Below, in pieces: positions 1 through 13,006 of a stretch of DNA of 64,000 nucleotides (its first letter is position 1; each line of letters opens with the position of its first letter). The notes below the pieces were generated by a model that had not been told where the DNA came from, did no database searches, and saw nothing but the letters and a program-made list of their open reading frames with translations. The stretch is from Piper betle. Lineage: Eukaryota; Streptophyta; Magnoliopsida; Piperales; Piperaceae. Location: assembly GCA_033002965.1 (NCBI GenBank), contig JAURVB010014805.1, positions 1 through 64,000 of the forward strand. The letters run 5' to 3'. The translations under genes and the position numbers were made by a program.

Positions 1-503
1 GATTTCTGAATGTTTAATTTTGTGTTATTATGTTATTATATTGTGAATGACATGTTCAAATGCATGAGACATGATAGAATGTGAAATGATCAGAGTAGCG
101 CAGCAAAAGTGTGATGGGTTAGGACCCAAAGTTCAGAGAATGATGAATATAATAGATTAGAAGTATGTGTGAATGCTATCGTTGCTATACGTATATATGT
201 TTGAATATACGTTTTTGACAGGGTGGCCCCTAATTACATTTTTAGGGGAAATTCTGTCCCTTTTATTTTATAATTTTTACTAATTTTGATTGTAATTGTG
301 TTAGTGTGAAGTTTAGGTTGCATGTCATCCATGTAGTATCATGTTAGGGTTTTATGAATTTATCCATGCATGACAAGTCGTATCTACATCTTAAGACGCC
401 GAGATTGGATCCGTATGAGTTAGGTTCAGGTTAGCCAACCTAACCGGGGCCCCGTAACATGCCGGTTCGGTTCACGAGCGTGAACCGGATTTGGGGTGTT
501 ACA
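1..503. mobile_element. LTR end fragment
   Basis: The stretch ends in GGGGTGTTACA, a common 3' terminus of plant LTRs whose other end reads TGTAACACCCC. Directly after it the sequence turns into a copia coding remnant. I read this as the right part of an LTR inserted into the copia element. Its left end and TSD lie outside the window, so the call rests on the terminus and the abrupt change of content. Confidence 0.45.
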
Positions 504-1184
504 GTCAATCCATCACGTCCTCCACGTAGTGATGATGAGGAAGATGTGGATGAGTTTTTTGTTGGTATTGTTAATGATTTTATTGATGATGATGAATAGG
601 ATGAAGAAGAACTAGGTCAAGGGGAACTACGAAACTTGAGAAAGTCAGCTTGGGTCCCAGTACCATCAACAAAATATTCTACGTTGGAGTATGTGAAGCT
701 TGCTAGAAGTGGTGAATTAGAAACTTTTAGTGAAACTATGAGTCATATGGATAAGAAAAAATGGTTGAAAGTCATGCACAAAGAGATAAATTCCTTACAT
801 GAGAATCATACATATGAGTTGGTGGTTCTTCCCAATATGAGGAAAACATTGATGAACAAATGAGTGTATAAGATTAAGCATGAAGAGAATAGTCTACAAC
901 CAAGGTACAAAACAAGGTTGGTTGTATTCGGTCAAAAGAAAGTTATTGACTTAAATGAGATTTTTTCTCTTGTTGTTAAGATATGTTCTATTAAAACTGT
1001 TTTGAGTTTAGTTGCTAGTTTGAATTTGAAAATTAAGCAAGTAGATGTGAAAATAGCTTTTATGCATGGTGATCTTGATGAGACTATCTGCATGAAGCAA
1101 ATAGAAGGATTTGAAGTTAAAGGTAAGGAGTTCATGTGCAAGCTAAAGAATAGTTTGTATGGATTAAAACAAGTTTCAACATAG
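504..1184 (+). pseudogene. Ty1/copia reverse transcriptase fragment, broken
   Basis: One reading frame shows the region before and into a Ty1/copia reverse transcriptase. It has the stretch before RT (HKEINSLHENHTYELV), then YKIKHEENSLQPRYKTRLVV, then VDVKIAFMHGDLDE, and it ends at LYGLKQVST. The family copies genomic RNA into DNA in virus-like particles. Here the frame is interrupted by TGA at 861-863, where the family has Trp, and by TAG at 1182-1184. The catalytic YVDD region, RNase H and integrase are absent. The remnant is cut on the left by the LTR end at 503 and on the right by a sequence resembling a primer-binding site. Confidence 0.85.
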
Positions 1185-1460
1185 TGGTATCAGAGCCACG
1201 TTGGCTTTGGTGTTTCCCTGATTTGCCTCATAGTAAGTCAACTACTCCAAATTTAAGTCTCTTGGAACCTCATCGTAATATGTCTGCAGCTAGTATTTGT
1301 GATGGAGAGATGATTTAGGTAGTCTCATATTAAAGATCTGATAATCTAAATTATAGTCTCCTAGAACTTCACCATAACGTGTGAATTTAGCATGTGTGAG
1401 AGAGAGCTGATTCAGATGGACAAATGTGTGAGGGGGAAAATTGTTGGTTTAGTTTCACAT
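1185..1460 (+). mobile_element. TRIM-like remnant: PBS, short internal region, PPT, LTR start
   Basis: TGGTATCAGAGCC at 1185-1197 matches the initiator-tRNA-Met primer-binding site of LTR elements. A purine tract, GTGAGGGGGAAAA, lies at about 1428-1440 and is followed at 1442 by TGTTGG, a usual LTR start. Only about 240 bases separate the two sites, as in terminal-repeat retrotransposons in miniature. Two diverged copies of a 30-base phrase about 100 bases apart lie inside (near 1254 and 1355). A left LTR is not visible, and I could not fix the right end (a CAACA near 1815 is possible). The first six bases of the PBS are also where copia RT would encode Trp-Tyr, so the PBS reading is uncertain. 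Confidence 0.4.
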
Positions 1461-2391
1461 CAATTCTGCAGGCTAAAAAAAATTCATTAAACTAACTTTC
1501 GGACTAAAATAGACTTGTGAAACCTATTACAAGTTCTTTTAGGAATCCTAAAAGGCCTAACACATCATTTATAAAATAAATAATAATAATAATAATAATA
1601 GATTTAAAACCTCTATAGTTCTAATGAACTACCACCCTAGTTAACTGCTTATGAAAGAACTAACTTTGACATTATACTATCGGTATAACCTTTTTCAGTT
1701 GTAAAGTTTTATACATTTGATGAGTTTAAACCGAGATTTATAGTTGTACAGGAAAAAGCAAATAAAGAGTATTATTAGTGAACCCAATATTACTTAATAG
1801 TTTCATAATCCTCAACAAAAGAAATTCTTTAATTTAATAACAGAACTTTTGATGTTGGTAATTTCTTCATCACTTAAGATTTAGGGTATAAAAATTAGTC
1901 TCTCAGAATTTTTGCGAACCTGGTTGCAAGCCTTGATACACTCGTCCCTTTGGACTTTTAGAAATGCAACTCTTACGTATGAAGTACACGTAGCACACAA
2001 GAGGCGAGAGCCCACAAATAGGCTGTAGCTATGATACTATATATGAAATAAAATGTCATATTTTGGTCTTTCATCCAAAATAATTAGTGATTTTAAGTTA
2101 GCTTACCATCCATTTATTAATGTATGTAATTAAAATTTACAAACTATGACGTGTTTTAAGATAGTAGAATTATTTCTTGTGAAAGTTAATAGTTTAAGAC
2201 GTAGAATTATCTACAGCTCTTACGTTATTTTTGGAAAGGCAAAGCAGCTCCTAGTTGGGCCTCGACAAGCCCACTCGTCTACTCACTCCATTTTGCCACC
2301 TTCAAAATTTTTAGGGACGGGCCCATTCAATCTAGTTTTGGACTAAACAACATTGTGTTTGTTTAATAGCTATTGAAGATTTTATCTCTTG
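1461..2391. other. AT-rich stretch, no gene seen
   Basis: An (AAT)n microsatellite lies at about 1575-1601. The rest is AT-rich with short reading frames only. It may contain the LTR body of the preceding element. Confidence 0.5.
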
Positions 2392-2400
2392 ATGGCCAAT

Positions 2401-2986
2401 TAGGGTTGCTAATTAAGTGAGCTAGCTCGAGAACATTTAGTGTTCGGCTCGGTTCGACTCTACTCGAAACTCGATATTTAAATGGTCGAGCTCGAATTTG
2501 ACTCAAACTCAAATCTTACGAGTCGAGCTTAAGCAAGGCTGTGTTCGACTCGACTCGACTCGATAAAATAATATAATAATATAGTCTTTATATTATATTA
2601 TATTATATTATATATATATAGACACACATACACACACAATATAATAACAAAGAAGTAAGATAGTTGAAATGGTAAGTATTTAAATTGACGACCTCAAGGT
2701 TGTGGGTTTAATTTACATTGATTATATTTTTTTTAAGTGGGGTACTTTTGACTTTTAATTGAGCCAGTTTCGAGTTCACAAATGGCTGGGTTTGAGCTCG
2801 GGAATTTAAGTATATTCAAGCTCGAACACGAGACGAGCTCGAACACATAAAAAATATTCGAGTCAAACTCGAGTATATATGTTTAAAACTCGTTCGATCT
2901 CAAGTCGAGTTTGAACGAATTTTAAACTATTCAAGCCGAATTTAAACACAAGTTGAATTCGGCTCGGTTGCTCGTTCAGCACCCCT
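2401..2986. mobile_element. Mutator-like MITE, copy 1 (586 bp, perfect 9-bp TSD)
   Basis: It starts TAGGGTTGCTAATTAAG and ends CAGCACCCCT, ends that are inverted repeats of each other. It is flanked on both sides by ATGGCCAAT (2392-2400 and 2987-2995), an exact 9-bp target-site duplication. Both arms are rich in alternating TCGAG/GCTCG phrases. The middle has a TA-rich run and a conserved block also found in the copies at 36130 and 39943. There is no coding capacity. A 9-bp TSD with inverted ends points to the Mutator superfamily, and the transposase source is not in the window. Confidence 0.85.
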
Positions 2987-2995
2987 ATGGCCAAT

Positions 2996-5300
2996 ACTCT
3001 ATATAAGAAATGTAATGAAATTTCAGTATAAAAAAGTCCATTTAGACAGCGCTATTATATTGTATATATTCACATGTAATTGAACATTTATGTCATTCAC
3101 ATGACTCTAAATCAATTTACACCCCTCCACAATTCACATTTTTATACATAGCAGTCTCAAAATATATCATGTTCCCTTCGTCTCGTGTTAGTCGCAAACC
3201 CTAAATGTTGCACAGTAGGTTTCTGCCAGCTCTCTGCTCGTGATCCGGCGCTTTTGACACGTTGGAGGTCCAAAAATTTTGACGAATAAAGTTTATTGGA
3301 TAAAAATGCCCCTCGGCTTTTCCCTCTTTTTTTTTTTTAAAAAGAAGGTTTTTAGAAATTAAAAAAAAAGAGGGAGTGGATTGGTCTACCACCATCGCAC
3401 CTCCAATGGCTGGTCACCTTCAACACCGGTCGCAGGTCATGTATGAAATTACGCTTTTGGTTGGTTCAAGCCCCTCTTTACAAAACAAAATTGAACTTGA
3501 CTGAGGGATAATTTCGTCCAATAACGTTTTATGTGATGAAAAAATTAAGATAACTAGTTGTAGCAGAACAAAAGTTTTGGCGGCCTTGTCTGCCAAAAAC
3601 CCACCTTAAGACCCACTGAATCTAAATGGTTGGATTTAATTTTTGTTGTTACTGTTGCATCAGCTTGAGATAATACAAACCAATCTCTCTTTGAACTTAG
3701 TCATGAGAAATAAGCTTGGAAAAAAGAAAGTTATTATAAGATAATTAAATTAAATTAGCTAGCTAGCCGCTCAAAAAAGGAGCATTGAGTGACGACGCCT
3801 TGACCTTATGCCTTGATCAGCGCCGCCTTGTCGCCATTAGAAAAGTGAGAACTTATCATGTGCATGCAACTTTTTCATTGTTAGTTGCTTGTGATGATGT
3901 ATAAGCAATTTAGCATTTCTTCCCCAATAACAGACTTCTTAGCTCATTCCTCAACTCCCTCTTCAAGCCATATTCACTTGCAGTTTTTAGATTTTTGTTG
4001 TGGCATACAAGTTAGTTTCTCTCGTCCTGCTGGTACTGAGTAACAAATGAAATGGATCCAAGTGTGCTGCAAGAAGTGAAGCATAACATGGACAAAACCC
4101 ACCTGATCTAATTCAGATAGGAAGGCATTTAATTGAATAAAAACTTGATAGTTTTGTTCATGGATCGTATATAAGTGCAACATGTATAGTCAATCGTATA
4201 TATGTTGAAAAAGAAACATGCAAATATATATTTATCTTCCATTTGTTTGCTTTGGCAACCATAAGATCAGTAAACCTGGAAGCATGTTTTAATTCTGCAT
4301 GGTCTCGATCTTGTCATCTGAAAACACGCATGAAACTCGGCTTCCATTGAGAGTTCATGAAGGATAATCAAGAATGTATAAATTATAATAGAGGTTTGCT
4401 AATGATTGAATGTGAAATAGATCCAGACCATTTGCATTAATCTTGCTATGATTTATATTAGAGTACAGCCGCTTATCATGTACAACATCAATGGGTCCAT
4501 AGTACCCTTATATAAATAGGTGGTAGTTTCAGTAATTAACAGTACTAAAGTACAGAACAGTAGTCTAGATGATGATTCATTAAAAGAAGCCCCCTCTTAA
4601 TTGTGTATATTCCATATTTATGTTTGCACCTCATGAATCTAAGATTAAAATTATACTAAAAAATCAAGGCTCAAGTGCTAATTTTGACACATTCATGGAA
4701 GTCATATTTCTAACGGGTAGATGCCAATTATACTGTAGATTAATATGTTCAGTGTTAAGTACCATTCATATTATTCATGCATGATTAACGTGACATGCAA
4801 AGAAATTTCCATGATATTTGTTACACCATTGGACACGAACAGGAGCTTACTACTAATTGGAGGCGTATCATGGGGGACAAGTTTGGGGAGACAAAGCGAT
4901 GTTTCATGACAATTTCAACCGCTCTGCTTTCCTGCCTTAATTGAAGCGGATACAGTAAGTAATCAGACGACCCTCAATCTTTCAACTCTCCAATCCTTGA
5001 TTTTGGCTGCTAAAGCTCCAAGTCAAGAGACACAGTTGAGACCAAACCATGGTAGAAATTTGAAGCGTCGTCTAATTATTCTAATGTCATCGTAGTAATA
5101 GGAGTACAAAATGGCGAAACCAGCGGAAAAGATGAACGACCATTTTCATACTAATCCTTATAACCAATCAAACCTCAACTTTTACTACATTTTTCATGGA
5201 ACTTGACCGTATAACGTTTGAACATGAAATGCAGTACACAGTTACCCAACTAATTTCTTCATCTTATCCTGACAATGTTTGTCTATCATGTATGATCCAG
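2996..5300. other. Intergenic, upstream of polygalacturonase
   Basis: AT-rich DNA with poly-A/T runs (3329-3370). No reading frame resembles a known protein. The last kilobase should contain the polygalacturonase promoter. Confidence 0.5.
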
Positions 5301-5315
5301 AGCTTTTGGTGTGTC

Positions 5316-5323
5316 TATAAATA
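5316..5323 (+). promoter_or_regulatory. TATA box of polygalacturonase gene
   Basis: TATAAATA lies about 104 bases before the start codon at 5427. This leaves a short 5' UTR of roughly 70-80 bases, typical of plant promoters. Confidence 0.6.
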
Positions 5324-5426
5324 CTTGTAACTTCTTCCTATTTTGAGCAAGCTCTCCACATTCCTTCTTCTCCACATCATTTCCACTAGCTAATTAGTCT
5401 TCTATTTCTAAGCACTTCCATTAGTC

Positions 5427-7242
5427 ATGGCAAAGCTTTGTTGCAACAATAGTGCCGCTAGTCATATTGTTACACCTCTCTTATCAACCCTTGTCTTACT
5501 TCTCCTAATTGCACCTGCCATGTCGGTCTACGTGGTCTCCGACTACGGCGCCAAGGCCGACGGCCGGACGGACTCGACGGCAGCATTCCAACTGGCGTGG
5601 GGAGCCGCCTGCGCCGCCTCAGGGTCGGCCGTGATCCACGTGCCCAGCGGAAGCTACTTGGTGGGCCCGGCGACGTTCAAGGGGCCATGCCGAAGCAATA
5701 GGATTGATATAAGGATTGATGGCACCATTGTAGCCCCCGGCTACCAGCGTCTGGCCAATGCCGAGCGGTGGTTGAACTTCCATGGGGTCCAGGGGGTTAG
5801 CATCTACGGCGGCACCCTCGACGGACAAGGTGGCGCTCTCTGGTCCTGCAAGTCCGGCGGCGGCCGGTGCCCCTCCGGTGCCGGAGTAAGTCTTCATATT
5901 CAGAAGTTAAAACTTTTTCATTTTTGTAAAGGTTAAAGGTGCACAAACATGACTTCATGTAAGATATAGGATGCCTCTAAGATTGCCATATTCTCAAAAT
6001 TGTTATTTATGTGTATACTGGTAAATTTGAACATTAGATGAACAGAAAATATGTTACAAATTAGAGTAACAATTAGCAACTAAATAATGTGAAAGTAGAT
6101 TTGGTTACTAAGGTGATCAATTGAAATGATGCAGTCATTGGGGTTCACCAATTCGAGGAACATACTGGTGAGTGATCTGAGTTCCATGAACAGCGAGCTA
6201 GCCCACCTGGTGTTGGACGAATGCACCAACTGCAAGGTGCAAGGAGTGAGGATTCAAGCTGCTGGTAACAGCCCCAACACCGATGGCATCCATGTCCAGG
6301 GCTCGGCCGGCGTCACCATCCTCAATACCAACATCAAGACCGGCGATGACTGCGTCTCCATCGGCCCAGGCACGACGGGCCTCGTCGTCGACGGCGTCTC
6401 CTGCGGCCCCGGCCACGGCATAAGGTGAAGGATAAGTACATTAATTATTATACACATCAATAAGATATACCATGCGGCTTAACTTGTAGTGAATTGGATT
6501 GGTAGCATTGGGAGTTTGGGTAAGAGCTACGACGAGGATGGGGTGCAGAATGTTACGGTGAGAAATACGGAGTTCACCGGGACGCAGAACGGACTGAGGA
6601 TCAAGTCATGGGGGAGGTCGAGCAACGGGTTTGTGAGGGGAGTCACATTCGAGCATGCTTTGATGCGAGATGTTGAGAACCCCATCATCATCAACCAGAA
6701 CTATTGCCCCCATGATCATGGCTGCCCAGGCCAGGTAATTTTAGTATCTTCGTTTACAAATTGTTTTAACAACAAAGAATGATTCTCTAATAACCTTGCC
6801 AAAGTACAAAATGATGCCAAATAATATTATATCAGATGTGAAATTAATTTGAAGGATCTTATTTATGGGGTAACAAACAAATCATGCATTTGACAAAGAT
6901 AGAGTTTCCATAAATAAAAGTTATTTAGTATAAAGTGTTTAAGACTAGTACTCGAACACTTACGATGCATTTGATGATTTCTAGCTCATGTTGACGCAAT
7001 TTGTTTATGGGAATTTTGTGTAGTCTTCGGGTGTGAAGATAAGTGGAGTGACATACAATGACATACGGGGGACGTCGGCGACTGAGGTGGCCGTGAAGTT
7101 CGACTGCAGCGTGAGTAGCCCATGCAGTGGGATAGAGCTGCAGGACATCAAGCTCACTTACGGGAGCCAGCAGGCCAAATCTACTTGTGAATATGTTCAT
7201 GGCCAAGCCCGAGGGTTACAGGTTCCACCTAGTTGTTTGTGA
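5427..7242 (+). CDS. Polygalacturonase (glycoside hydrolase family 28), four exons
   Basis: Exons 5427-5885, 6135-6424, 6506-6734 and 7024-7242 join in frame with GT-AG introns to give 398 residues, the usual length for plant polygalacturonases. The enzyme hydrolyses alpha-1,4 bonds of homogalacturonan in the cell wall. A hydrophobic segment at about residues 16-33 looks like a secretion signal. All family motifs are intact: NTDG (about 201), GDD (about 223), GHG (about 246) and RIK (about 281), holding the catalytic Asp residues, the His and the substrate-binding Arg-Lys. The mature start (about residue 34, YVVSDYGAKADGRTDS) is typical of the family. The third intron falls after CPGQ, and the second splits the GPGHGI/SIGSLG motif. 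Exons are GC-rich and introns AT-rich. It resembles the pollen/exo-type clade, but the exact mode of action is inference. A dead paralogue lies 1.9 kb downstream. Confidence 0.93.
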
Positions 7243-9147
7243 TGATCACTTTGAAGGAGTGCAATATATATGAATCCTCAAGTGAGTAGTATTATGTGTG
7301 TTTCTCTTATGAGAAAATAATATGCTAGCTAGTTCTTATTAGTGCAACGAGGCCATATTTTACATTGTGAACGGAGATACGTGGTGGGCTTTATGATATA
7401 TATGTAGTTGGTACGTATGTGGTACGTTTGAGTCTCCACAATATGGAAAGTGGAGTTTATTGTTGTACGATGGCTATTTAAATACAGGAAAAGGAATATA
7501 TGAATATTTTTGACTTTTTTCCCCTACTTCCATTGCTTGCTGTCAATATGGATTAACTAAAACTGCAATAATTTATTCACTTTCTGGCATTTTCATTTAT
7601 GTAATTAAAGATAAACAAGTACAATACTTCAAAAATTATGCTAATAAAGTATGTAAATAGGAAGTTTTATAAGTCTACAGCCAATGTTCTCCCAGCTAAT
7701 AAAAAAAGGTTTGTGTTTTCTCAGTTACTGAAGGAAAACTAGGATCTGGTGCGACTTAGTGACATAAATATTAGTTCATTGCATGAGACAAACTGATGAT
7801 TGCATAGTTTCTTAACCAATTTGAATGAAAGCCAACAGTTTTATATCTAGGGTTCTGTACTACCCACATGAGCTGCTTAGCTGCTTATATAAATTTTAGG
7901 TGAAGAAAAAACTAGGCCAATGCATCTTTCGGAATTATGAGAGCTTTATAACTGATGGAAGAATGTATAAAACACTCTGCTTATAGTGCCACTGGCGTAT
8001 ATGAAACAGATATATCAATATTTTATCTGAACTTCAAAAGATGGCATTGATCAGTACTATTAATTGTTCTTATATATATTAGTTTGTCGGCTTCTCAAAG
8101 CCATGCCCTACAATCACACACAGCTTATTGCTATCAGGTTTGAGGTTATCATAGAGGACTAATTAGAACATATAATAATAATAGTGTGCCTAAAAGAGGG
8201 TAATTTGTATCCAATTTTGTCGAACCTACAAAATATGACTATATATTGGAGATGATTCATTTACTAATCGGGTTGATCAGAAGGTTTGTTTCAATATTAG
8301 GTAGAAACCCCCTTCCAATCTTGTGTGGAAAACAAGACTTATAATGCAGTTCTAATTGTGGGTGATCCAATGCATTATTCTCATGTGATCAATCCTACAT
8401 ACAACAGTGAAACCCATTTAGATTAAAAATTATGGAGGCATATTGCACATCAAATTAAATAAGAAGCTTAAAAAACATTATATATTGTCTTCATTTATAA
8501 TCAAAGGGTTCCTTAAAGGTTGTCATGTGATACTCTTATCTTTTAACAAAAAATCAAAAGCACCTAAGAAAGAGATCCATATTGCAACATGTTTTCTAGC
8601 ACATAACATGGGATTAGTCCTTCATCCCGAGGTTTAATGGGAAAAAAGACATTAGGAAAGAAAATCTCACATGGATGAGCTATACCCGTTTGACTTCCTA
8701 CTAATCTAAACAATATTATTCTATCTTAATGTGACTTCAAAAGTTATATTTAACTTTTTTTTCAAAAGAATTATATTTAACCTATTCAGTAAACTTAAAC
8801 TTTTCTAAAGAATGACATATATAATATGCACTACTGTGCACGATAATAACTTTATCAAGGAGCAACTAACAGTAGATCTTAGAAACTAAGTAAACAGAGA
8901 TATACTAATTAAACTATTAGAAGCTCAAAGCAGATTTTTTTAAATAAAAAAATAAATAAGTGTTTTCATGCATGCATGCATGCATGCAAGCCTAGCATCC
9001 TTGACTGACCATGAACAACGAACTTACTTTGAGTGCCAGAAAAATCTGACCACAAACAATAACTAATAACTGATCATCCCCTCCACTTGTTATATAACCA
9101 AGTTTGAGCTCAATTCAAGGGCCAAAATATACAGAAATCTTTCACCT
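7243..9147. other. Intergenic between the two polygalacturonase copies
   Basis: AT-rich, with no protein-like frame. A run of five to six CATG units sits at about 8966-8988. TATATAA at 9091-9097 lies about 90 bases before the start codon of the second copy and may be its relic TATA box. Confidence 0.5.
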
Positions 9148-9183
9148 TTGATGCCACTTGACTTCTATTTCAGATCACATCCA

Positions 9184-10475
9184 ATGGAAAGGCTTGTAAT
9201 CTCTACCCTTGCTATACTCTTCTTCATGGTGCCAATTGGTGTTAAGGGTGCCTTTAATGTCCTTAGTTTTGGGGCCAACGGCAACGGCACAACAGACTCG
9301 GCCGCAGCCTTCACCACAGCATGGACTGCTGCCTGTGGCACTTCCGGCACGGCCTCCGTCATCGTTGTCGTCCCAAAAGGGTGGTATCTGATCACAAGGG
9401 CCACATTCAATGGTCCATGTAAGAGCAAGACAATCACACTTCAAGTCAGTGGCACTCTACCAACTATGGAGCATATGGTAATGGGTATTGGCTGCTGTTC
9501 AACAAAGTCCAAGGCCTTACCGTACTCGGTGGAGCTCTTCATGGCAAGTAAAAAGATGTCTGAGACTACAAAAACGCCGGCAAGAAATGCACAGAAGGCC
9601 CAAGGGTAAGGTTTGATGAATAAAAAATCCATACATAGAATTTGACTAAACCATAGTTTAGAATTGTGGATAGGTCACATGGTTAGAAACGAAGAATATT
9701 ATCAATGTCTTGTCATCTATCAACAATGGCCAGGACATAATGACTGAAGGATCTGAGATCAATCAATAGCCAAACGGACACCTGGGGTTGAACAGCTGCC
9801 AGAATGTGAAGATTCAAGGAGTGCAATTGTTGGCTCCTGGAGAGAGCCCCAACACAGACGGCATACATATCCAAGACTCCGCCGGCATCACCATCAGCGG
9901 CAGCAACATGAAGAAATGTGACGACTGCGTCTCCGTCAGCCCCGGCACCCGCAACCTCCAAGTAGAGAGCGTCTCTTGTGGCCCCGGCTATGGCTTCAGG
10001 TGCACCACTAATTTGAAACTGAAATCATACTCAAACAAGCCCATGTAGTTCGTAACTGTAATACGAAATGATTGCGGTTGCATGTATATATATAGTATGG
10101 ATTATTAAGATGTGAGTGCATTGGAAATGCAGCATTGGGAGCTTGGCGAAGGAGTTGAAAGAGGATGAGGTGGAGAATGGGGTGAGAAGCAAATCCCGGC
10201 CAAGGCCAAGCAGCGGGTATGTGAAAAATGTGGTCTTCCAGGGCATTATCATGAAGAGTTATGGGGTAAAGGTAAGTGGGGTGAGGTACCCAAATGTGAG
10301 GTGGTCGTCCTCGTCGGAGGTGGCGGTGAAGTTCGATTGCAGCAGGGGAAACCCCTACAGCGGGATAGGGTTGCAGGATGTAAGGCTCACGTACCAGAAT
10401 GGAGAGGCACAGTCTGTATGTATTAATGCAGATGGAACCTCGAGAGGATTGGTGGATCCTCCTATCTGTTTGTAG
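9184..10475 (+). pseudogene. Polygalacturonase pseudogene
   Basis: A paralogue of the gene at 5427. The likely start at 9184 gives a hydrophobic signal (MERLVISTLAILFF) and the family N-terminus (AFNVLSFGANGNGTTDS). After the block near 9450 the frame shifts, and the family sequence continues in another frame with two in-frame stops (GK* and V*, the second replacing Trp) around 9549-9560. Catalytic motifs are also damaged: NTDG is kept, but GDD has become CDD, GHG has become GYG and RIK has become RSK. The exon 3 region lacks the stretch between the VEN and SSGY blocks and the NPIIIDQNYCPH-like part. The C-terminus (EVAVKFDC, DPPICL) is well kept. A GTAAGG donor at 9606 marks the old first intron. 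An upstream in-frame ATG at 9148 exists, but the 9184 start fits the signal peptide better. Confidence 0.88.
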
Positions 10476-13006
10476 GAGGAAATCTACATGCGAGTTGGTT
10501 GAATTTGGTACGGATCCAATATGTTCTTGACCAGCCGGAGCCCTGCAGTATTGCAGGTGTATTATAAGTTGATCGTTTAATGGTAAAAAATTGTAATCTA
10601 TTCTTTTTTAATAGGAGGGGACCTCAATACTAGCATTTAAAGTATGATAGTTAATCAATCAAGATGGAATAAAAATAATAAAAATATTTCCCAATTCCAG
10701 GGGTGATGATTTCAAACCCAACTAACTACAATTTCTAATTTTTTATAAAATACTAATAATAAAAATACCTCCCACTCAAAACAATCATAAGTTCGAATTT
10801 AGCTAACTTTAGTTTTGAACTTCTTACTAACAAGATTAAGTCTATTTTCTTTTAAAAAATACAATAAAAAAATTAAATTATTATAATTTATCTTCTCATT
10901 TAATTAGGATTTATAGTTAACATTAGTTAGAGTCTAAGATATTAAATTATTATAATCTATCTCATTATTTAATAAAAATTTACATATAAAATTAAAATTT
11001 ATATGTAATATAAATCGGGCATGGTGTTACATCTTGCCTAATTTTTATTCAGTCCCGAGTGAATGAACTATAACAATATTTTAAAAACTAGACCAAACTG
11101 GCCAAGCCTACTCAGAATACCGGGTACCAAACTCCAATCCGATATGTTTCAGCATATCAGTTGAACTCATATTTTTAACTAGGTTTTCACCAAACCACGA
11201 AATTTTATGAATGTTCCATTTTTTACTTGTTTTCTTGTGAGTTGAGAGATATATAAATGAGTGTGTGTATAGAGATTTGAGAGAGGCAAGGGTTTCTTTT
11301 GGGAGTGACGTGGGACTAATACGTGCTTAAGTTAAAAAACAAAATATACAACTACCAAATTTTGGACTCAAAAGTTAACTACCAAGAACTTGAATCACAA
11401 ATACGTGACACTAAACAAGTTGACTACGTTTGTTTTTTTTTTGACAATGTGAATCATTTCAAACTTATTAAAATAGTAAAATTATATTTAATTTAGAATA
11501 ACACTTTAAAAGTTCTACCCGCTTAAACCAAGTGTACCACGCATTAGTAAAAAATCCGATATGATTACCGGTACAATTTAAAAAACATTGAACTATAAGT
11601 AATAGTTGACTAGAAAAATTTTCTCCAAAGTGTGTAACAATAAGCAAAGTGGAGTGGAAGAAGGGAGTAGTTCACTGTGTAACTAGGAGTGAATTGAAAT
11701 CCTACTCGGTGAAATCGATAACATGATTTTTTACTCTAAAAATTATATTATTTTGATTTCGCATAACCATCCAAATCAAACTTCATCCATGACTCTATAT
11801 TGCAGAACTTTGTGATTGATTTTGAAAGTCAATTAAAGTTATCAACCACCTTAAATTAAAGTGTAAATGATTTTTTCGCTCTTATCATAATTAATTCTGG
11901 CTCCACAATAATTTTATAGGTCCCTTACTTCACTTAAAATTAAAACTATTATTATTATTATTATTATTTAAAAAGTGTTAGATTATAATTCTACCTAAAT
12001 TAGGAATTTTAAATATATTAATAAATTTTAATATATTTATAATTATGCTATTAAATTAAAGTTGGTTACTTAAGTTAAAGTTTATAGATTTTATAAATTT
12101 ATTTTTTTACTTATTGTTCTTTATTGTTAAAAAACTTAGTATAATTACATTAGAATTAAAAATCGTTAAAAAACAATTCTATTTAGTTATTAATCTTTTT
12201 CTGAATAAAATTTAAATAATTTTTAATATGTGTATACAACTATAGTTTATCGTTAGTATTAAATAAATATTCATTATTTTTATTTTGAAATTATTTTTGC
12301 ATATTCTTGACATATATTATTAATAAATTTTAAATATACCTTGCATATTGTGTGGGTCTTTGACTTGTTGAAACATATTATTTTAAGTAAGATTTCTAAA
12401 GCTTCAACAGATTTTATTTCAATATTTTTGTTTTTTGATTGAAATATAAATTCTTCCTAAAGTAAAACAACGTGTAAAGTATGATTAGCTAATTTTTGCT
12501 TGCAATTCTTGACCCCAAATTGTGTTCGCTTTTGACTTGTTTAGTTTGATCTTCTTGTTTATTACAAATGTTTGTTTCTCTTTATGTCGTTAACAAATAA
12601 ATCACTATTATGAGAAGATTCTTTGAAATAAACTTAAATGGCTCCAACATGGTTGGCTAGATTATGATTTTGATCTTCCAAGCGGTGAACTTGCACAAGA
12701 CAATGGATCTAGGATTTCTCTTTATGCTCTCCCTTTCCAAGCATCAAAGAGAATTCTGTGAGGTAAAAGGAGGGATTCTGACACATTAAGTTGACTGTAG
12801 AAAAAAAATGCATCTTGACAATTATCTTGGAGCCAAATCTCGTCAGGTGGATCTGACACACGGTGGTCGTAGCCACTAATAAGAGTTTTAGAAAAGTACG
12901 TTGTTTTAGTAATTTTTCGATGCTAGACTCTTATTTTGAGAATTTTCACCCATTTTCATGGAATGAAACACGGGTGGCGTAGGGGATTTGGACTAGTTAT
13001 CTTTAG
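10476..13006. other. AT-rich intergenic DNA with dispersed-repeat block
   Basis: No gene seen. About 10860-11030 contains a block (GATATTAAATTATTATAATC onward) that recurs upstream of all three alkenal reductase copies (about 51450-51530, 58770-58860 inverted, 63140-63230), so it is a dispersed repeat. An (ATT)n microsatellite lies at about 11944-11968. Confidence 0.5.

Noticed and set aside
8443..8637. 64-codon frame between the polygalacturonase copies
   Set aside because: Lys/Leu-rich, no start context and no family resemblance.
9148..9183. Upstream ATG of the second polygalacturonase
   Set aside because: Starting at 9184 places the hydrophobic signal at the N-terminus as in the family; the extra 12 residues do not fit.
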